NCBI GenBank assembly: GCA_028279245.1
Contig: JANQOE010000062.1
Location: 1-64,000 of the forward strand
Origin: Alphaproteobacteria bacterium
Lineage (GTDB): Bacteria; Pseudomonadota; Alphaproteobacteria; UBA6615
Direction: 5' to 3'
DNA length: 64,000 nucleotides
The notes below the pieces were generated by a model. It saw nothing but the letters and a program-made list of their open reading frames with translations. It had not been told where the DNA came from and did not search any database. This document shows, piece by piece, positions 43,976 to 52,957 of the stretch. The translations under genes and the position numbers were made by a program. Each line of letters begins with the position of its first letter. Position 1 is the first letter of the stretch.

Positions 43976-44758
43976 ATGCCCGAACCCACGCCGGCGGTCG
44001 AGATGCGCAGCATCTTCAAACACTTTGGCGGCGTCCACGCTGTCGAAGACATGGATCTCACGCTCTATCCTGGAGAAGTGCTTGGCCTGCTGGGGCACAA
44101 TGGGGCCGGCAAATCGACGCTCATCAAGATCCTGTCCGGCGCTTACCCGAGGGATGGCGGCGAGATCCTGATCGAAGGCAAGTCCGCCGACATCCAAACG
44201 CCCCGCGACGCCAAGGCTTGGGGTATCGAGACCATCTATCAAAACCTGGCTTTGGCCGACAATCTGGCCACGCCCGCCAACATCTTCTTCGGCCGCGAGA
44301 TCACCACCAGGTTCGGCGCCCTGGACGAAGCCGCCATGGAGCATGCGTCCATCCGGGTGATGAAGCGCCTGAACCCGAACTTCGACAATTTCCACGATGC
44401 GGTCAGCAATCTGTCCGGCGGCCAGCGCCAGGCCGTCGCCATCGCCCGGACGCTGCAGTTCAACGCGAAGATCATCATCATGGACGAGCCCACCGCCGCG
44501 CTCGGTCCTCATGAGACCCAGATGGTCGCCGACCTGATCCGCAATCTGAAGGCGGAAGGCATTGCGATCGTCATGATCAGCCACGACCTGCACGATGTCT
44601 TCGATCTCTCCGACCGCATCACGGTCATGAAGAACGGCCGCCATGTCTGGACCGGCGACGTTGACCAGGTCGACAAAGACGATGTGTTGCAGATGATAAT
44701 TCTGGGCCGACGTCCTGATGGAAGCTATGCGCCGGGCATCCTTTCCGAGAATACCTAG
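43976..44758 (+). CDS. Sugar ABC transporter ATPase with a single nucleotide-binding domain
   Basis: Walker [13 protein letters not shown], signature [13 protein letters not shown], Walker [13 protein letters not shown] and switch histidine in MISHDLHD. At 260 residues it holds one ATPase domain, whereas XylG, RbsA and AraG have two in tandem (about 500 residues). The half-size form works as a homodimer, as in FrcA of fructose uptake in rhizobia. Its last 32 bases overlap the next gene. With 42755 and 41540 it makes a complete importer. Confidence 0.92.
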   Translation: MPEPTPAVEMRSIFKHFGGVHAVEDMDLTLYPGEVLGLLGHNGAGKSTLIKILSGAYPRDGGEILIEGKSADIQTPRDAKAWGIETIYQNLALADNLATPANIFFGREITTRFGALDEAAMEHASIRVMKRLNPNFDNFHDAVSNLSGGQRQAVAIARTLQFNAKIIIMDEPTAALGPHETQMVADLIRNLKAEGIAIVMISHDLHDVFDLSDRITVMKNGRHVWTGDVDQVDKDDVLQMIILGRRPDGSYAPGILSENT

Positions 44759-46280
44759 CGCCGCGGCGGTCATCGCCCTGGCCGGGAGCCTCTGCGCCTA
44801 CGCGGAGGAGTCCCCCGTCCAGTTCGTCGACCGGGCGCCGGACCAGGCGTTTGAACACACTTACACCGGCGGCTGGGAGCATTTTGTCGGCGGTGGCGTG
44901 GCCGCTTTCGACTGCAATGGCGACGATTTCCTGGACCTCTACGTCGCCGGCGGTACCACCGCGGCCAAGCTGCTCGTCAATGCCGGCGACGGGGTGGGGC
45001 CGCCGCTCGCCTTCAACCACAAGCCCGGCGAGGTCACCGACCGGCTGGGCGTGATCGGGGCCTATCCCCTCGACATCGATAGCGACGACATCCTCGACCT
45101 CGTCGTGCTGCGGGTTGGTGAGAACCTGCTGCTGCGCGGCCTCGGCGAATGCACGTTCGCCCAGGCCAACGAGGCTTGGGGCTTCACCAGCGCCGACCGA
45201 TGGACCACCGCCTTCAGCGCGACTTGGGAACCCGGCGCCGAGTGGCCGACCCTGGCGTTCGGCAATTACGTCGACCGGACGGATCCTGACATCGGCTGTG
45301 ACGTCAATGTCGTCTACCGTCCTGCCTCTGCCGGTTACGAGGCGCCCCTGGAGTTGATGCCGAGCCGCTGTCCCCTGTCCATGCTGTTCATCGACTGGGA
45401 TGGCTCGGGACGCGCCGATCTGCGGGTCAGCAACGACCGCCACTACTACGGTCAGGAAGGCCAGGAGCAGCTATGGCGCTTCGACGGTCCGCCGCGGCTC
45501 TACTCGGCGGCGGATGGATGGCAGCCACTGAAAATCTGGGGCATGGGGATCGCCGGGCGCGATCTTTTCGGCGATAGCCGGCCGGAGTTCTTCCTGACCA
45601 GCATGGGCGATCAGAAGCTGCGCTCCCTGGCCGAAGACGCGGCTGGCCCGACGTTTGTCGACTCAGCCTTCGGCCTCGGCGTCACCGCGCATGTCCCGCA
45701 CACCGGACCGAACGATCGGCCGTCGACCGGCTGGCACCCGGCCTTCGGGGATGTCGACAACGATGGGCGGGACGACCTGTTCATCTCCAAGGGCAATGTC
45801 AACGCGATGCCGGGCGCGGCCGCGGACGACCCCAACAATCTCTTGATACAGCAAAAGGACGGGCGGTTCCGAGAGTACAGCGAGCGGGCCGGCGTCGCCT
45901 CGACCGCCCGGAGCCGCGGGGCAGCGCTGGCCGATTTGAACCTTGATGGCAAGCTGGACCTGGTCGTCGTCAATCGGCACGCCGGCCTTGAGATCCACGA
46001 GAATGTGACGTCAGTGCCCGGCAATTGGTTGGCGGTTGACGTCCGGCAACCCGCGCCGAACCGGCGCGCGATTGGCGGGCGCATCGAGGTGACCGACGGC
46101 GAGCACAGCTGGTACCGGCAGTTGACGGTCGGCGGCGGTCACGCCAGCGGCACCGCCAGTCCCGAGCATTTTGGCCTTGGGACCGCTCAAGAAGTGCGGC
46201 TGCGGGTCCGCTGGCCGGACGGCACCGAGTCCCCCTGGCAGACGGCCGCGGCCAATCAGCGGGTCCTCATCTCAAGGTAA
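44727..46280 (+). CDS. Exported FG-GAP repeat protein with C-terminal ASPIC/UnbV domain (CRTAC1-like)
   Basis: Predicted beta-propeller, extracytoplasmic. Signal-type N terminus ([19 protein letters not shown]). FG-GAP calcium loops read [40 protein letters not shown] and [13 protein letters not shown]. The last about 85 residues ([20 protein letters not shown] onward, with [11 protein letters not shown]) are an ASPIC/UnbV domain. Start: the ATG at 44727 has GGAAGCT ahead; the ATG at 44718 is also in frame. It overlaps the sugar ABC ATPase gene, implying translational coupling, although no link between this family and sugar uptake is known to me. Function unknown; carbohydrate binding or cell-surface adhesion are guesses. 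Confidence 0.83.
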   Translation: MRRASFPRIPSAAAVIALAGSLCAYAEESPVQFVDRAPDQAFEHTYTGGWEHFVGGGVAAFDCNGDDFLDLYVAGGTTAAKLLVNAGDGVGPPLAFNHKPGEVTDRLGVIGAYPLDIDSDDILDLVVLRVGENLLLRGLGECTFAQANEAWGFTSADRWTTAFSATWEPGAEWPTLAFGNYVDRTDPDIGCDVNVVYRPASAGYEAPLELMPSRCPLSMLFIDWDGSGRADLRVSNDRHYYGQEGQEQLWRFDGPPRLYSAADGWQPLKIWGMGIAGRDLFGDSRPEFFLTSMGDQKLRSLAEDAAGPTFVDSAFGLGVTAHVPHTGPNDRPSTGWHPAFGDVDNDGRDDLFISKGNVNAMPGAAADDPNNLLIQQKDGRFREYSERAGVASTARSRGAALADLNLDGKLDLVVVNRHAGLEIHENVTSVPGNWLAVDVRQPAPNRRAIGGRIEVTDGEHSWYRQLTVGGGHASGTASPEHFGLGTAQEVRLRVRWPDGTESPWQTAAANQRVLISR

Positions 46281-46380
46281 AGCTGCCCGCTCCAACCCAC
46301 AGTGCGCGTGGGCTGTTCCCAGGGGCGCGGATGCTTATATTCGCCGAGCTTTTGGGACCGAATCACGAGAGTTGAGCCAG

Positions 46381-47190
46381 ATGGTCGGTGGCAGCCGGTT
46401 TGCGACCCCATTCAACGCCACTTTCCGCCGGGTACGCGCGCTGTGCGCCGGTCTCGCCTTGGCGGCGTCACTGGCAACCCAGGCCAGCGCCGGCGAGATC
46501 ACCGTCTTCGCCGCCGCCAGCCTGAAAAACGCGATGGACGAGATTTCGGCGGAGTATCAGCAGGAGACCGGTCGCACGGTGACGGTATCGCTGGCGTCGT
46601 CATCGGCGCTGGCCCGGCAAATCCAGCTCGGCGCCCCGGCAGACATTTTCATATCGGCAAGTGTCGCCTGGATGGACACTCTCGAACAGGATGACCTGAT
46701 CGATCCGGCAAGCCGATTTGATCTGTTGGGCAACACGATCGTCTTGATCGGACATGGACCCGACGCGCCGCCGATCGAGATCGGCCCGGATATGGACCTC
46801 GCCGGGATACTTGGCACAGGACATCTTGCCATGGCCTTGGTCGATGCCGCGCCGGCCGGCATTTATGGCAAGGCCGCTCTGGAGACACTCGGACAATGGG
46901 CAACCGTGCAGCCCCGGGTTGCCCAGGGCGACACTGTCCGGGCGGCCTTGGCGCTGGTTTCGAGGGGGGAGGCACCTCTAGGCGTGGTCTACGCAACCGA
47001 CGCGGCTGTCGATGACAACGTTACGGTCGTTGGCACGTTCCCAGCGGAGGCGCACCCGCCAATCATCTATCCGGCCGCCGCCGTCTCGGCGAGCGGCAAT
47101 GCGCTCAATGCGGCGTTCCTCGAATACCTGCGGGGCCCAGCGGCGACGGAGGCGTTCGACCGCCAAGGCTTCGCGACATCGGTCGACTAA
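46381..47190 (+). CDS. modA: Molybdate ABC transporter substrate-binding protein
   Basis: Signal peptide within the first about 37 residues (RVRALCAGLALAASLATQASA-G, stated here as RVRALCAGLALA then cleavage after ASA). Mature protein opens EITVFAAASLKNAMDEI, the ModA hallmark; ASSSALARQIQLGAPADIFISA supplies the serines that bind the oxyanion, and GVVYATDAAV is the conserved late motif. 269 residues. Start at 46381 with GAGAG upstream; the in-frame extension from 46171 is a shadow of the preceding gene. It starts modABC. Tungstate could also be bound. Confidence 0.93.
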   Translation: MVGGSRFATPFNATFRRVRALCAGLALAASLATQASAGEITVFAAASLKNAMDEISAEYQQETGRTVTVSLASSSALARQIQLGAPADIFISASVAWMDTLEQDDLIDPASRFDLLGNTIVLIGHGPDAPPIEIGPDMDLAGILGTGHLAMALVDAAPAGIYGKAALETLGQWATVQPRVAQGDTVRAALALVSRGEAPLGVVYATDAAVDDNVTVVGTFPAEAHPPIIYPAAAVSASGNALNAAFLEYLRGPAATEAFDRQGFATSVD

Positions 47191-47196
47191 CGAGCA

Positions 47197-47889
47197 ATGG
47201 AGTGGCTGAGCCCCGCGGAGTGGACGGCCGTCGCCCTGTCGCTGCGCACGTCGTTCTGGGCGACACTGGTTAGCCTGCCCCTCGGCATCTTCGTCGCCTA
47301 CGCCCTGGCCCGCTGGCAGTTCCCCGGCAAGCAATTGCTAAACGGGCTCGTCCTTCTGCCACTGATCCTGCCGCCGGTCGTGACCGGCTACCTGCTACTG
47401 CTCGCGTTCGGCACGCGCGGCCCCATCGGCAGCCTGCTGCAGGACATGGGCATCGTCTTCGCCTTCCGTTGGACTGGCGCCGCGCTCGCAGCCGGCGTCA
47501 TGGCCTTTCCACTCATGGTCCGCGCGATCCGGCTGTCGATCGAGGCCGTCGATCCAAAGTTGGAGCAGGCTGGCGCCACACTCGGGGCTCCGCGCGCCTG
47601 GGTGTTCCTGACCGTAACCCTGCCGCTGGTCCTGCCTGGGGTCATCGCCGGCGCCATCCTCGCCTTCGCGAAGGCGATGGGCGAGTTCGGCGCAACCATC
47701 ACCTTCGTCAGCAACATCCCCGGGCAGACGCAAACCATGCCGTCGGCGATCTATGCGTTCCTGCAAATCCCCGGCGGCGACGCCTCCGCGCTGCGGCTCG
47801 TGGTGATCTCGGTTTTCATCGCCATGGCGGCGCTGCTGCTGTCTGAACTGGTGGCGAAACGGGTCGCCAGGTGGGTCGCCGGGTCATGA
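47197..47889 (+). CDS. modB: Molybdate ABC transporter permease
   Basis: Five to six membrane segments in 230 residues. Family motifs: LSLRTSFWATLVSLPLGIFV, LPLILPPVVTGYLLL, and the coupling loop AGATLGAPRAWVFLTVTLPL (EAA-like), then KAMGEFGATITFVSNIPG, which is diagnostic for ModB. Begins 6 bp after modA and overlaps modC by 4 bp (ATGA). Confidence 0.95.
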   Translation: MEWLSPAEWTAVALSLRTSFWATLVSLPLGIFVAYALARWQFPGKQLLNGLVLLPLILPPVVTGYLLLLAFGTRGPIGSLLQDMGIVFAFRWTGAALAAGVMAFPLMVRAIRLSIEAVDPKLEQAGATLGAPRAWVFLTVTLPLVLPGVIAGAILAFAKAMGEFGATITFVSNIPGQTQTMPSAIYAFLQIPGGDASALRLVVISVFIAMAALLLSELVAKRVARWVAGS

Positions 47890-48986
47890 GCCTGTCTGTC
47901 GCCCTCAGCCATCGTTTCGGCAACTTCGAACTCGATGTGACGTTCGAGGCGCCACCAGGCCTGACGGTCCTGTTTGGCCGCTCTGGTTCCGGCAAAACCA
48001 GCATTATCAACTCCGTTGCCGGGCTGTTGCGGCCGCGATCTGGACGCATTGCAGCCGGCGATTGGCTGCTGATGGACAGCGCCAATGGACTCTCGTTACC
48101 GCCCCATCGGCGGCGGCTCGGTTACATCTTTCAGGAAGGCCGGCTCTTTCCCCATCTAACGGTTCGGCAGAACCTCCTCTATGGCCGCTGGTTCGCACCG
48201 AAGGGCGAGACCCGCGAGGATCTCGGCAGGGTCGTCGACATGCTGGGAATCGGTGCGCTGCTTGGGCGCCGGCCGGGGACGCTGTCGGGCGGTGAAAAGC
48301 AGCGGGTCGCAATTGGACGCGCGCTGCTGGCAAGTCCGCGTATCATCCTCGCTGACGAACCGCTTGCCTCCCTCGACGAGGCACGCAAGGACGAGATCCT
48401 GCCGTACTTCGAGCGGCTGCGCGACGAACTCTCGATCCCCATCCTCTACGTCAGCCACTCCGCGGCCGAGGTGGCGCGTTTGGCCACCACGGTGGTCGCG
48501 CTCGGGGATGGCCGCGTCCTGGCCCAGGGCACGGCAGCCAGCGTACTCGGCGACCCGACGGTGGCGCCTCTTGGCGTGCGCGCGGTCGGCGCAATTATCC
48601 CGGCCACCGTCGTGGCCCACCATGACGACGGGCTTTCCGAGCTGGCGGCCGGCAATGAACGCCTGTTCCTGCCGACCGTCCCCTATCCGCCAGGACGCCG
48701 ACTCAGGGTTCGCATCAGCGCCCACGAGGTCATGTTGGCCAGCAAGAAGCCGGAAGGGCTGTCGGCCCTGAATGTCTTGTCCGGTGTTGTGGAGCAGATA
48801 CGGGTGGGTGAGGGGCCCGGCCTCATCGTCTCCGTCCGCACCGACGCCGGTACGTTGCTCGCCCGCCTCACCAAGCGCTCTGCCGCTAACCTAGAATTGG
48901 CCGAAGGTTCGCCCTGCTTCGCCATCGTGAAGACCGTGGCGATCGCCCCAGAAGATGTGAGTGGCGGTGCCGCCGTCTCGGGCTAA
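47886..48986 (+). CDS. modC: Molybdate ABC transporter ATP-binding protein
   Basis: Walker A GRSGSGKTS (31-39), signature LSGGEKQRVAIGRALL, Walker B ILADEPLASLD, switch histidine in YVSHSAAEV. The C-terminal about 75 residues (SALNVLSGVVEQIR onward) form a MOP/TOBE domain that binds molybdate and lets ModC sense the internal pool. 366 residues from the ATG at 47886, which overlaps the modB stop as ATGA. Its stop overlaps the convergent sensor-kinase gene by 4 bp. No modE gene or clear ModE box was found nearby. Confidence 0.95.
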   Translation: MSLSVALSHRFGNFELDVTFEAPPGLTVLFGRSGSGKTSIINSVAGLLRPRSGRIAAGDWLLMDSANGLSLPPHRRRLGYIFQEGRLFPHLTVRQNLLYGRWFAPKGETREDLGRVVDMLGIGALLGRRPGTLSGGEKQRVAIGRALLASPRIILADEPLASLDEARKDEILPYFERLRDELSIPILYVSHSAAEVARLATTVVALGDGRVLAQGTAASVLGDPTVAPLGVRAVGAIIPATVVAHHDDGLSELAAGNERLFLPTVPYPPGRRLRVRISAHEVMLASKKPEGLSALNVLSGVVEQIRVGEGPGLIVSVRTDAGTLLARLTKRSAANLELAEGSPCFAIVKTVAIAPEDVSGGAAVSG

Positions 48987-50917
48987 GCAGCCTGAGAGCT
49001 GACCGCGGCGGATGGGTTTGGCCCCTCAACCGGCAAACGAACGGTGAAGGTGCTGCCCCGGTCCTTCTGACTCTCGACTTCCAGCGAGCCGCCGTGCTCC
49101 TCAATCATCGTCTGCACGAGGTTGAGCCCAATGCCGGTACCCGCGATACCAGTTGAGGTCTTCGCCCGGAAAAACCGTTCACCGATCCGGTCCAGATCCT
49201 CTTGATCGATGCCCAGGCCATAGTCCCGAACTGAGATGGCGACTTCATCCGCTGACGCTTGCGCGGTCACCTCGATGTCGGGCGAGTCCGGCGAGTATTT
49301 GACGGCGTTGGAGAGAAGGTTGGTGAACACTTGGTCCAATGCGTCACCGTCCGCCCGGATCGTCGCGGGAAGGTCAGTCAAGTTGCACGCGATACGGTGT
49401 TTCTCAGCGATCTCTTGTTGCCGGGCACAGACCTCGCTGACCACTTGCTGAATGTCACACGAGCCCAGGTGCACCGTAATCTTGCCCTCTTCCAGCCGCG
49501 CCGCCGACAGGGTGCTCTCCATGAGTTGGGTGACGCGATTCACGGCGGAACGAATCTTGTTCAGCCGCGTCAGCATGTCGTCGCCGGTGAGCCGGTCGGA
49601 TTGTGCCAAGTTTCCCAGCCGGCGGGCCGTGGAGTCGATAATCGCCAGCGGCGTGCGGATTTCGTGACTGGCCATTGAAACAAACTGGCGCTGGATATCG
49701 TTGAGCTGACGCTGCTGGTCCAGCGCGGTCGAGACCTCTTCCATCGCTTGCTGCTGCGCCTGTTCCAGTTCTTCGCGGGCGGTGATGTCGCGGACTGTTG
49801 CCGCAAACAGGATCTCGCGGCCGAGCTCCATCCGAACCATCCCAACCTCGACCGGAAAAAAGGTCGCGCCGACTCTATGGGCGTAGAGTCTTCGGTTTTC
49901 GCCGACGACCAAACCAGGTTGGGACGAACGTGACTCCCAGTTGGTCGTGATCTTGTCCGAGACCAGGGTCGAGATACTCTGGCCTTGCAGGTCTTTGCGA
50001 CTAGCGCCGAACATGCGTTGCGCGGCCGGGTTCGCCATCGAGATAGTGCCGCGCGCATCTGTCACGAGAATGGCGTCAAGACTGTTGTCGAGGATGGCGG
50101 ACAGCAATGCGGACTTCAGCGTATTGCGCCGCGCGAGTGCTCCCACGAACACCACGGTTATGAAGGCGAAGAGTATGTTGATGGTGGCCCACGACAGGCT
50201 ATCCGCTTCGATGGTGGCGCGCCCGAACACCGCATGCGGGGAGCCTTCGTAGAACGTCACCGCGAACATAGCCGTGTAATGCATGCCGGAGATGGCGACG
50301 CCCATGATTCCAGCGGCAATGAGGTTTGACCAAATCGCGCCAAAGCCGGCGTGGTACCTCTCGATGGCCGTCTTTGCGGAAAGGGCCACAATTGCCAGGA
50401 CAACGGCGACCACGACGGAGAGTGCAAACAGTACCGGATCGTATCCCATGGCGGCGGGCGACCGGATCGCCGCCATTCCGACATAGTGCATTATGCCGAT
50501 GCCGGCCCCGGTCACGACCCCGCCGATTGCCACCGTCACGGCCGTCAACTGTTGGCGGCTGAGTAGCCACAGCACAACCAGACTCGCGCCGACGGACGGG
50601 ACGGCGGAAGCGGTTGTTAGGGCGACGCTGTAGCCGACAGTGAAAGGCAACTGATGCGCGATCATCCCGACAAAATGCATCGACCAAACAGCGCCCCCCA
50701 TCGTAACGGCGCCAAGAATCAACCAGAACACCTTCTCGGCGAGCGATCTTGCCGCAATGATCTGCTGTGAGACCGTCAAACCTGCGAACGACCCGGAGAA
50801 AGCAAAGAGGTAAGACAGCGCGACAAGCGGTAACGAGTAGTGCGCAGGAAACGGATTCAGTTGACTCAAGTCGCCAACCAGGAAATTTAGCCCAAACAGG
50901 GTCAACCCATATTCCAT
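48983..50917 (-). CDS. MHYT-PAS sensor histidine kinase
   Basis: Membrane sensor: residues about 1-265 hold seven helices with three MHYT-type motifs, MHFVGM (80), MHYVGM (143) and MHYTAM (212), a domain proposed to bind copper and sense O2, CO or NO. A PAS domain follows (about 270-390), then a coiled linker, HisKA with H418 in SMASHEIRTPL, and HATPase_c (about 500-635; N box NLLSNAVKYSP, G1 DYGLGID, G2 GTGIGL). 644 residues from 50917, where GAGG stands six bases ahead; an ATG two codons upstream is too close to that site. No response regulator lies next to it, so its partner is elsewhere. Confidence 0.92.
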   Translation of the reverse strand: MEYGLTLFGLNFLVGDLSQLNPFPAHYSLPLVALSYLFAFSGSFAGLTVSQQIIAARSLAEKVFWLILGAVTMGGAVWSMHFVGMIAHQLPFTVGYSVALTTASAVPSVGASLVVLWLLSRQQLTAVTVAIGGVVTGAGIGIMHYVGMAAIRSPAAMGYDPVLFALSVVVAVVLAIVALSAKTAIERYHAGFGAIWSNLIAAGIMGVAISGMHYTAMFAVTFYEGSPHAVFGRATIEADSLSWATINILFAFITVVFVGALARRNTLKSALLSAILDNSLDAILVTDARGTISMANPAAQRMFGASRKDLQGQSISTLVSDKITTNWESRSSQPGLVVGENRRLYAHRVGATFFPVEVGMVRMELGREILFAATVRDITAREELEQAQQQAMEEVSTALDQQRQLNDIQRQFVSMASHEIRTPLAIIDSTARRLGNLAQSDRLTGDDMLTRLNKIRSAVNRVTQLMESTLSAARLEEGKITVHLGSCDIQQVVSEVCARQQEIAEKHRIACNLTDLPATIRADGDALDQVFTNLLSNAVKYSPDSPDIEVTAQASADEVAISVRDYGLGIDQEDLDRIGERFFRAKTSTGIAGTGIGLNLVQTMIEEHGGSLEVESQKDRGSTFTVRLPVEGPNPSAAVSSQAA

Positions 50918-51099
50918 CGACATCCTCGTTCGGCCGATACAGACGCGGCCGCGGAGGCGGAAAGGGTAGGGAGCACCAATTAAGAATCGATGCAAAACGC
51001 TGTTGTGGGATGACAGTTGTGCGGTAGCAGGCCATAGGAACCGGCAACTAAGTACGGAACAAACCGGCGCGAAACACGGTGCTCAGTTTTGCAGCACCG

Positions 51100-51546
51100 T
51101 CATGCAGGCTTCGGTACGATGATGACCTCTTCGGACCGATACCGGCCATGGCATTCATCCGGTGACCGGTTGACAATGGCGGCCTCGAACCGAGCATCCA
51201 GCGCCAGCCATTTTTCACGATGCGCCGCCGGGACTCCTACCTCGATCAGTGACTCCTCCAACAGCTTGTGTCGGATCGCGAACACCTCCGCCGGCAAGAA
51301 CATGTGCACATGGGCGTCTTTCGGTGACCGGCCGCCATAGTCTTTTGGACCGCCCATCAGGGCCACCCAGAAGTCGGTCTGCTGCGACTCCACGATCTCG
51401 CGCTTGGAGCGGACGAAGAATCCCTTCAGCCAAGGATGAGAGAACAGCTTCCCGTACAGGACCTGATGGACTCTCTGCACACAGGCCCGCCCACCGATCT
51501 CGTCGAGAAAGGTTTCGCCGAACGTGTCCTTGCCTTTAGCCGCCAT
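51100..51546 (-). CDS. Truncated-haemoglobin-like globin
   Basis: 148 residues with a 2/2 globin pattern: a B-helix region ACVQRVHQVLYGKLFSHPWL, KGFF at the CD corner, QTDFWVALMGGPKDYGG in helix E, and HVHMFLPAEVFAIRH, where H79 or H81 would be the haem-binding proximal histidine; AHREKWLALD fits helix G. It should bind O2, NO or CO in the cytoplasm. It stands upstream of the MHYT sensor gene on the same strand with a 182-bp gap. The ribosome site is weak. Grouping within truncated globins is uncertain. Confidence 0.75.
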   Translation of the reverse strand: MAAKGKDTFGETFLDEIGGRACVQRVHQVLYGKLFSHPWLKGFFVRSKREIVESQQTDFWVALMGGPKDYGGRSPKDAHVHMFLPAEVFAIRHKLLEESLIEVGVPAAHREKWLALDARFEAAIVNRSPDECHGRYRSEEVIIVPKPA

Positions 51547-51908
51547 CTGGGTCCGCGCCTACTAGTATGGGTTGTCAAAAGATGGCGGGAACCCATTGAA
51601 TAAACGTCAATACTTGCCAGGCACCAGATCGGATCCAGGCCCATCTGGCGGGTTTCGTGGCCGCTAAGCGGACCGGCATGACCTATACAAATCCGTAGGT
51701 TGTGGGCCACGTCCTCCCGGGCGACAGTTAAATGCACAGGGGCCCATGGGCCTTTTGTGCGAGCAGCAACCTGGCCGGGGGCAGTTTCCTCCCACCTCCG
51801 GCCCACTTTTTTTCAGGCTGCCCGGGCCCCACCACCGCCAATCAGATCGTCATGCCCGTCGCGGCGGGCGAGGGTGCTATGGTGTCCCGAATATTGGGAG
51901 GGCGCACA
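51547..51908. other. 362-bp intergenic region between divergent genes
   Basis: No gene is called. It holds a terminator-like hairpin on the plus strand (51773-51813) and the 12-bp palindrome GGCCCATGGGCC followed by TTTT (51741-51756). TTGTCA (51572-51577) with AT-rich sequence about 17 bp downstream could be a plus-strand promoter. A leader RNA or small RNA ahead of the gene at 51909 is possible. Confidence 0.4.
51773..51813 (+). terminator. Terminator-like hairpin in the leader of the TIM-barrel gene
   Basis: GGCCGGGGG pairs with CCTCCGGCC (one wobble pair), followed after CAC by seven T. It lies on the plus strand 96 bp upstream of the start at 51909, and no plus-strand gene ends before it, so it looks like an attenuator or the end of a small RNA. 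Confidence 0.5.
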
Positions 51909-52934
51909 ATGACCAAGGAACTGCTGATTGGCGTGAATGAGTCCGGGGTGATGCACACGGACCAAGATCCGCCGTTCGATCTCGAAACAAGGTTCCGCAT
52001 GGCCAAGGAATCGGGGGTCTATGACTACTTCGACAAGACGCCGGCACCGGACGAAGCCGCCGAATACGGCCGGCTAGCCGAGAAGTACGATCTGCCCATT
52101 CTCGCCGGCGGTTGGTACTACACGCTGGGCCGCGACGAAAAACTGCTCGCCGACAATCTTCGCCTCGGTGCTTCGCTTGGGGGCCGGGTCCACAACACCC
52201 AAATCATGATGGACCATGCGGATGGCCATCTGATCACCGATGAGGAGGTCGCGGAGGCCTACCTTCGCGCCTATGACGTCGGGGCGAGCGTTGGCTGCAT
52301 CCCGACATTCGAGATTCACGTCAATATGTGGTCCGAGGACTTTCGCCGTGTGACCCCGGTGGCGGAGATGGTTGAAGCACGCGGCGTGCCCTACCGCATG
52401 ACTCTCGACCATTCCCATGTGATCTTCAAAATCGACAACCCGCGCGAGCAGGAGGTGTTCGGCATCAACGAATCCGTCTCCGACGGAACACTCGTGCTCG
52501 ACCCGTTCAAACCCGGCAATGTCTGCGACGATTGGATCTCACGCGGCTACGTCGGCCATTGTCACGCCCGCGCTGCGGTGCCCAACAACCCCCGCAACAT
52601 CTGGGATCACCATCCAAGCCTGGATGAACTCCCCTCAAGCCTGCACCCGAAGGACACCACCGGTCGAGGCATCCAATATCCGTTCATCAAGCCGGCACCG
52701 GACCAGTGGCACAGTGATTGGGACGGGGAAAAACTCGAGCCCTGGAAAGAGGTGCTGCGTCACCTGATGGCCTATCACGCCAGCCACGACGACAGCCCGC
52801 TGACCACCATCTCAACCGAGTTTATTCCGTTTCCGGACTATGGCGGCGGGGCCAAATACTCGATCTTTGAGAACTCGGTGGCCTGCGCTGAGTGGCTGCG
52901 CGAGACCTGGGCCGCTGCCGGACAAGCAGCGTAG
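51909..52934 (+). CDS. Xylose-isomerase-like TIM-barrel protein
   Basis: 341 residues with an AP-endonuclease-2-type barrel. Possible metal ligands: E in PTFEIHVN, D in TLDHSHVIF with its histidines, H in VGHCHARAA, and E in STEFIPF. This set and the spacing resemble sugar isomerases/epimerases, but the region between residues 200 and 270 is unlike the IolE-type proteins in this window. GGGAGGGCGCACA precedes the ATG; a longer frame from 51732 crosses the terminator-like hairpin. No catabolic genes adjoin it, so the substrate is open. Confidence 0.7.
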   Translation: MTKELLIGVNESGVMHTDQDPPFDLETRFRMAKESGVYDYFDKTPAPDEAAEYGRLAEKYDLPILAGGWYYTLGRDEKLLADNLRLGASLGGRVHNTQIMMDHADGHLITDEEVAEAYLRAYDVGASVGCIPTFEIHVNMWSEDFRRVTPVAEMVEARGVPYRMTLDHSHVIFKIDNPREQEVFGINESVSDGTLVLDPFKPGNVCDDWISRGYVGHCHARAAVPNNPRNIWDHHPSLDELPSSLHPKDTTGRGIQYPFIKPAPDQWHSDWDGEKLEPWKEVLRHLMAYHASHDDSPLTTISTEFIPFPDYGGGAKYSIFENSVACAEWLRETWAAAGQAA

Positions 52935-52957
52935 AAAGCGCATCCCGTAAGAACCCT

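Noticed and set aside
46281-46380. ModE-type operator ahead of modA
   Set aside because: Only a single TTATATTCG-like half is present, without the facing half; TATATT is more likely part of a promoter.
51591-51605. TTGAATAAACGTCAA as an FNR box upstream of the globin
   Set aside because: The half sites are separated by 7 bases between TTGA and TCAA instead of 6, so it does not fit the FNR spacing.
51741-51756. GGCCCATGGGCC-TTTT as an intrinsic terminator
   Set aside because: The palindrome has no loop; at most four pairs can form, too few for termination.
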